Shown here piece after piece: positions 22,747-26,013 of a DNA stretch of 26,013 nucleotides; position 1 is the stretch's first letter, and each line of letters starts with the position of its first letter. The position numbers and the translations under genes were made by a program. This stretch comes from JOPF133 sp052144935 (GTDB taxonomy: Bacteria > Acidobacteriota > Terriglobia > Bryobacterales > Bryobacteraceae), in NCBI GenBank assembly GCA_052144935.1, contig JBKQPR010000200.1, forward strand, positions 1 through 26,013, given 5' to 3'. The notes under the pieces were generated by a model. That model was not told the DNA's origin, made no database searches, and was given only the letters and a program-made list of their open reading frames with translations.

Positions 22747-24123
22747 TTATCCTTTGACCGGCTTATCCGACGCCTTCCATTTCTTCTCGTCCCAGTACAG
22801 CACCTTCCCTTCGCGGTACGATTGCACCGCCAGGTTGATCACCACCACGGCGCGCGCTCCGGTCTCCACATCCAGGTGCGGCTTCTGCCGGGTGCGCATG
22901 CAATCCAGGAAATTGCCCACGTGCAACTGCATCGGGTCGGACTGGTCGATGGGAATCTGGATCGGCTTGGTTCCGAACTTATCGCCGTAGGATTTGCCGC
23001 CGATCGGCTCCTGCTGGCGGGTCTCGGGATTGCGCTCCACCGCCGGGGTGACCGTGATATACGGCACCATCCCCTCGAACATGCCGTGGTTGACCAGTTC
23101 GATGGTGCCCGCGTGCCCGCGGATCGTGCCCGGAATGTGCGTACGGTTGGCCATCGAGGAGCTCAGCACCAGCGAGTGTCCCTTGGCGTAATCCGCCATC
23201 AGGTGGAACGTGTCCGGCACTTCGCGCTCGTCTTTGAACACATAGATACCGCCGGTGGCCATCACCTTGGTGGGAAACTGCGGCTCATCCCAGCAGACGT
23301 TCAACGGCGCCACCACGTGATAGAACAGGTCCGTGGCGATGCCGCCCGAGTAGTCCCAATACTTGCGGAAGCGGAAGAACCGGTCGCCGTTGTAGGGGCG
23401 CTTGGGCGCCGGGCCGAGCCACATCTTCCAATCGATGAAATCCTCGCCCTTGCCGTCGGGGCCGGCGTTCGGGTCGATCGGCCAGCCGTCGTTCCATTCG
23501 CCGCCGAACGAGTTGCGATGGTAGGAACCCTGGCTCATGATCATCTGCCCGATCATCCCGTCGGCGATGGCCTTCTTGGCCTTCCACCAGATGTCCGCCG
23601 AAGTGGTTTGCGAACCCACCTGCAGCACTCGCTTGGTCTCTTTGACCGTGTTCACCAACTGGTGGGCCTCCTCGTTGGTGTGAACCATGGGCTTTTCCAG
23701 GTACACGTCCTTGCCGCGGTCCATCGCGTCGAGGGCGATCTTGCCGTGCCAGTGGTCGGGCGTAGCGACGATCACGGCGTCCACATCCGACTGCCCCAGC
23801 AGCTCGCGATAATCCAGGTACCCCTTTACCTTATAAAGCTCCGCGCCCTTGCGCTTGCGTTTTTCGTAAACGTCGCATACGGCCACAATCTGGCAGGCAT
23901 TATTATGCCCCTGCCCGTAACGGGCAAACTGCTCGGCGACGTATTCGCCGCGCCCGCCGTAGCCGATCACGCCGACGTTGATTCGGTCGTTGGCGCCGAT
24001 GACACGGCCCGCGGACGATTTGGTGGCGGACTTCCCGAAGGCCGAGGCGGCGGCATTGAGGGCTAGCCCGGCCGCGCCCGCGGTCTTGAGAAAATCCCGG
24101 CGAAGAGGATCGTTTTCGGACAT
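22747..24123 (-). CDS. Gfo/Idh/MocA family oxidoreductase with Tat signal
   Basis: A 458-residue NAD(P)-dependent oxidoreductase. The N-terminus MSENDPLRRDFLKTAGAAGLAL is a twin-arginine signal (R8-R9, RRDFLK), so it is exported folded. The Rossmann loop GVIGYGGRG is at 51-59, and the family signature EKP is at 143-145 (YLEKPMVHT), after TPDHWH. The remaining two thirds form the substrate domain. Such Tat-exported members are frequent in Acidobacteriota and Planctomycetes and are thought to act on sugars or inositols. The start has AGGAG 7 bases upstream. A sugar-porter gene lies on the opposite strand across a hairpin, which fits a sugar role only loosely. Confidence 0.94.
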   Translation of the reverse strand: MSENDPLRRDFLKTAGAAGLALNAAASAFGKSATKSSAGRVIGANDRINVGVIGYGGRGEYVAEQFARYGQGHNNACQIVAVCDVYEKRKRKGAELYKVKGYLDYRELLGQSDVDAVIVATPDHWHGKIALDAMDRGKDVYLEKPMVHTNEEAHQLVNTVKETKRVLQVGSQTTSADIWWKAKKAIADGMIGQMIMSQGSYHRNSFGGEWNDGWPIDPNAGPDGKGEDFIDWKMWLGPAPKRPYNGDRFFRFRKYWDYSGGIATDLFYHVVAPLNVCWDEPQFPTKVMATGGIYVFKDEREVPDTFHLMADYAKGHSLVLSSSMANRTHIPGTIRGHAGTIELVNHGMFEGMVPYITVTPAVERNPETRQQEPIGGKSYGDKFGTKPIQIPIDQSDPMQLHVGNFLDCMRTRQKPHLDVETGARAVVVINLAVQSYREGKVLYWDEKKWKASDKPVKG

Positions 24124-24189
24124 GCAACACTCCTGTTCTGTGCTCCGTCCATTATCGCGCGTTTTGTGACAAACTTATTCACCGCGGAG

Positions 24190-24272
24190 ACGCGGAGAAA
24201 ACGGAGGAAGCGCGGAGAAGACTCCTCAGACTCTTCTCTGCTCTCTCCGCGCTTCCTCCGTTTTCTCCGCGT
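24190..24272. repeat. long hairpin (29-bp stem) between divergent genes
   Basis: 24190-24218 is the exact reverse complement of 24244-24272, with a 25-base loop. Just before it, TATTCACCGCGGAG (24176-24189) extends the 5' arm to match the outer arm of the hairpin at 15117. Both are made of GCGGAGA/TCTCCGC runs, so they are members of one repeat family. It lies between the Gfo/Idh/MocA gene and the MFS gene. The rest of the gap (24273-24476) holds no gene or clear promoter. Confidence 0.9.
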
Positions 24273-24476
24273 ATCCTAAGAAACAAGAATATCGGCTGTT
24301 GGAAACAAAGGGGTTATACGTACGTGTTCTGGTCCCGAAAATGGCACGGTCGAAGGCACTGTTTCCTTCCCCACCAGACCGGGGCCCGCCCCAGTCAAGA
24401 TGCTCCGCGGTGAGGACGTTCCCGCCCCCAAAACCAGCGCGGTGCTATGATGCGGATTGCCCCAACTGGATCGCGC

Positions 24477-25814
24477 ATGCAAATGAACGCTTATCTGATC
24501 CGAAGCTCGGTGGTGGCGGCGCTCGGCGGGCTGCTCTTCGGCTTCGATACGGCCGTGATCTCCGGCGTCACTTCCGCGCTGAAGATCCAGTATTCGCTCA
24601 CTCCCTGGACCCTCGGTCTTACGGTTTCCGCCGCGCTGGTCGGCACCATTCTGGGCGCCATGTTCGGCGGAATTCCGGGCGATCGCTACGGCCGGCGCGC
24701 CAGCCTTCGCATCACCGGCGTGCTGTATCTGATCTCCGCCCTGGGATGCGCCTTCGCATTCGGCTGGAACTCGCTGGTCGCCGCGCGCTTCATCGGAGGG
24801 CTGGGCATCGGCGCCTCCTCCGTGCTCGGTCCCATGTACATCGCCGAAATCGCTCCTCCCCAGTCCCGCGGCAAGTTGGTAGGCTTCTTCCAGTTCAACA
24901 TCGTGTTCGGCATTCTGCTGGCCTATTTTTCCAATTACCTCGTCGGCACCATGGGGCTGGGCGATGCCGAATGGCGCTGGAAGCTGGGCGTCGCGGCCAT
25001 CCCCGCGGCCTTTTTCTGTCTGATGCTGTTGGCGATTCCCGAAAGCCCGCGCTGGCTGGCGCAAAAGGGGCGCACCGGGGAGGCCGAGGATGTGCTGCGC
25101 TCGACCGGCGATCCGGATTACCGCAAGGACCTGGAGGAGATCGTCGCCTCCGTCAGTTCCACACAGGGGTCCTCGGGCGAGCCGCTCTTCCAGCGCAAAT
25201 ACCGGTTCCCCATGTTCCTGGCGGTTTCCATCGGCATGTTCAACCAGCTTTCCGGGATCAACGCGATCCTTTACTACCTCAACGAAATTTTTGCGGCCGC
25301 CGGCTTTAACAAGGTCTCGGGCGATTTGCAAGCGGTCGCGGTGGGCGCTACCAATCTGCTCTTCACGATTGTGGCGATGTCGGTGATCGACCGCATGGGG
25401 CGCAGGAAGTTGCTGCTGATCGGCGCAGCCGGAACCAGCGTGGCGCTGGCTGGCGTGGCCGCCATATTCCTAAGCGGGTCGCACCAGGAATTGCTGCTCT
25501 GGTGCCTGGTCGGTTTCATCGGATTCTTCGCCTTTTCGCAGGGCGCCGTGATCTGGGTGTATCTCAGCGAAGTCTTCCCCACTCCCGTGCGAGCCAAAGG
25601 GCAAAGTCTCGGAAGCTTCACGCATTGGGTCATGAACGCGCTGATCTCGTTCACCTTCCCCTCGCTGGCGGCCCTGTCCCGCGGCGCCCCCTTCGTCTTC
25701 TTCGCGGCCATGACGGTGGTGCAGTTCTTCGTGGTCCTGGCCCTGTATCCGGAGACCAAGGGATATACGTTGGAGGAGATGCAGCGCCACATGGGCGGAC
25801 ACTATAATAGCTAG
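24477..25814 (+). CDS. MFS sugar transporter, sugar porter family
   Basis: A 445-residue (from 24477) 12-helix major facilitator of the sugar porter group (XylE/GLUT-like). Signatures in order: GGLLFGFDTAVISG in helix 1, the loop GDRYGRR, PESPRWL after helix 6, NQLSGINAILYY in helix 7 (sugar binding), DRMGRRKLL, and PETKG at the C-terminus. It probably imports a hexose or pentose with protons; the sugar cannot be told. ATGs at 24447, 24477 and 24483 are all possible. I chose 24477 because GGA lies just upstream and the N-terminal tail has a normal length. Confidence 0.94.
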   Translation: MQMNAYLIRSSVVAALGGLLFGFDTAVISGVTSALKIQYSLTPWTLGLTVSAALVGTILGAMFGGIPGDRYGRRASLRITGVLYLISALGCAFAFGWNSLVAARFIGGLGIGASSVLGPMYIAEIAPPQSRGKLVGFFQFNIVFGILLAYFSNYLVGTMGLGDAEWRWKLGVAAIPAAFFCLMLLAIPESPRWLAQKGRTGEAEDVLRSTGDPDYRKDLEEIVASVSSTQGSSGEPLFQRKYRFPMFLAVSIGMFNQLSGINAILYYLNEIFAAAGFNKVSGDLQAVAVGATNLLFTIVAMSVIDRMGRRKLLLIGAAGTSVALAGVAAIFLSGSHQELLLWCLVGFIGFFAFSQGAVIWVYLSEVFPTPVRAKGQSLGSFTHWVMNALISFTFPSLAALSRGAPFVFFAAMTVVQFFVVLALYPETKGYTLEEMQRHMGGHYNS

Positions 25815-26013
25815 CGTGGCGTCCCGGCTAATCAGTTGGGAGATCCCCCGGCTCTGCCTGGGAGGCAGTAGAAGTTTGACGTATCCGGGAGTATGCCGTT
25901 CGTGCGCTGTCGGGCGCAACCGGCCCGATCAGCAGCGTGCGGCGCGCGGGACCGGTTTTTGAGCGGTTGCGATCAGGCCCCTTTGGGGGGCCAGCAACCG
26001 AAAAGCCTCCGGC
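25815..26013. other. structured non-coding sequence at the window edge
   Basis: No gene is visible. A hairpin-prone stretch, CCCCCGGCTCTGCCTGGGAGG, spans about 25847-25866. At 25964-26000 there is a two-part stem: CGGTTGC/GCAACCG outside and GGCCCC/GGGGCC inside. Neither has a T-tract in a useful place. The region may be the start of a mobile element or repeat continuing beyond the window; this is a guess from structure. Confidence 0.4.

Noticed and set aside
24342..24360. TGGCACGGTCGAAGGCAC upstream of the MFS gene looks like a sigma-54 promoter.
   Set aside because: GG and GC are separated by 11 bases, not 10, and sigma-54 promoters do not tolerate this spacing.
25262..25919. Long open frames antisense to the MFS gene, and similar ones antisense to sdhA, cpaF and rpoN.
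   Set aside because: They mirror the codon pattern of well-recognised genes on the other strand and have no family similarity of their own.

Overview
The window looks like a chromosomal segment of a GC-rich Acidobacteriota genome, most likely a Solibacter/Bryobacter relative. Two lineage-marker families support this: a TIGR03435-type secreted protein (6786-7538) and a secreted protein ending in a TIGR03437-type C-terminal domain (20923-22692). The family names come from recognising the sequences by eye; no search was run.

Layout. (a) 1-676: the 3'-truncated remnant of a site-specific DNA methyltransferase, which runs into short direct repeats that may be the end of an IS21-like element. (b) 677-1364: non-coding DNA with REP-like palindromes. 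(c) 1365-4766 (minus): a sdhC-sdhA-sdhB operon for a three-subunit succinate:quinone oxidoreductase. (d) 4942-10602: an accessory island with five toxin-antitoxin-related loci in under 6 kb. These are an orphan ParD-like antitoxin, a decayed fused ParD-ParE, VapBC, AbrB-type antitoxin plus Doc, and MntA-HepT. A TIGR03435 protein and a leucine-carboxyl-methyltransferase-like protein lie among them. (e) 10813-12681 (plus): a lone CpaF/TadA-type ATPase followed by a Nudix hydrolase. (f) 12801-16838 (minus): a small methyltransferase and the conserved rpoN-hpf-rapZ cluster. (g) 17200-17439 (plus): a small secreted Lys/Pro/Ala-rich protein with a strong terminator. (h) 17587-20752 (minus): transaldolase, a small membrane protein and a TMTC-like GT-C/TPR membrane protein, closely spaced. 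(i) 20923-24123 (minus): the TIGR03437 protein and a Tat-exported Gfo/Idh/MocA oxidoreductase. (j) 24477-25814 (plus): a sugar-porter MFS transporter. (k) 25815-26013: structured non-coding DNA.

How it fits together. The housekeeping parts are respiration (sdhCAB), the sigma-54/ribosome-hibernation/RapZ cluster and transaldolase. The toxin-antitoxin island sits between the sdh operon and cpaF. Dispersed palindromic repeats occupy gene ends: a GGCAGGCGA-TCGCCTGCC family in three places, plus two long hairpins that share the start TATTCACCGCGGAGACGC. One of these hairpins has a perfect 46-bp stem between rpoN and hpf. A GG-N10-GC site upstream of rpoN could be a sigma-54 promoter.

Most unusual items: the toxin-antitoxin cluster, with a ParD-ParE gene fused in one frame and broken by an amber codon and a one-base frameshift; a probable leaderless vapB start whose operator overlaps the -10 box; the long hairpin family; and a secreted His/Cys-rich domain of unknown function joined to a TIGR03437 tail. 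I found no CRISPR array, rRNA or complete tRNA.
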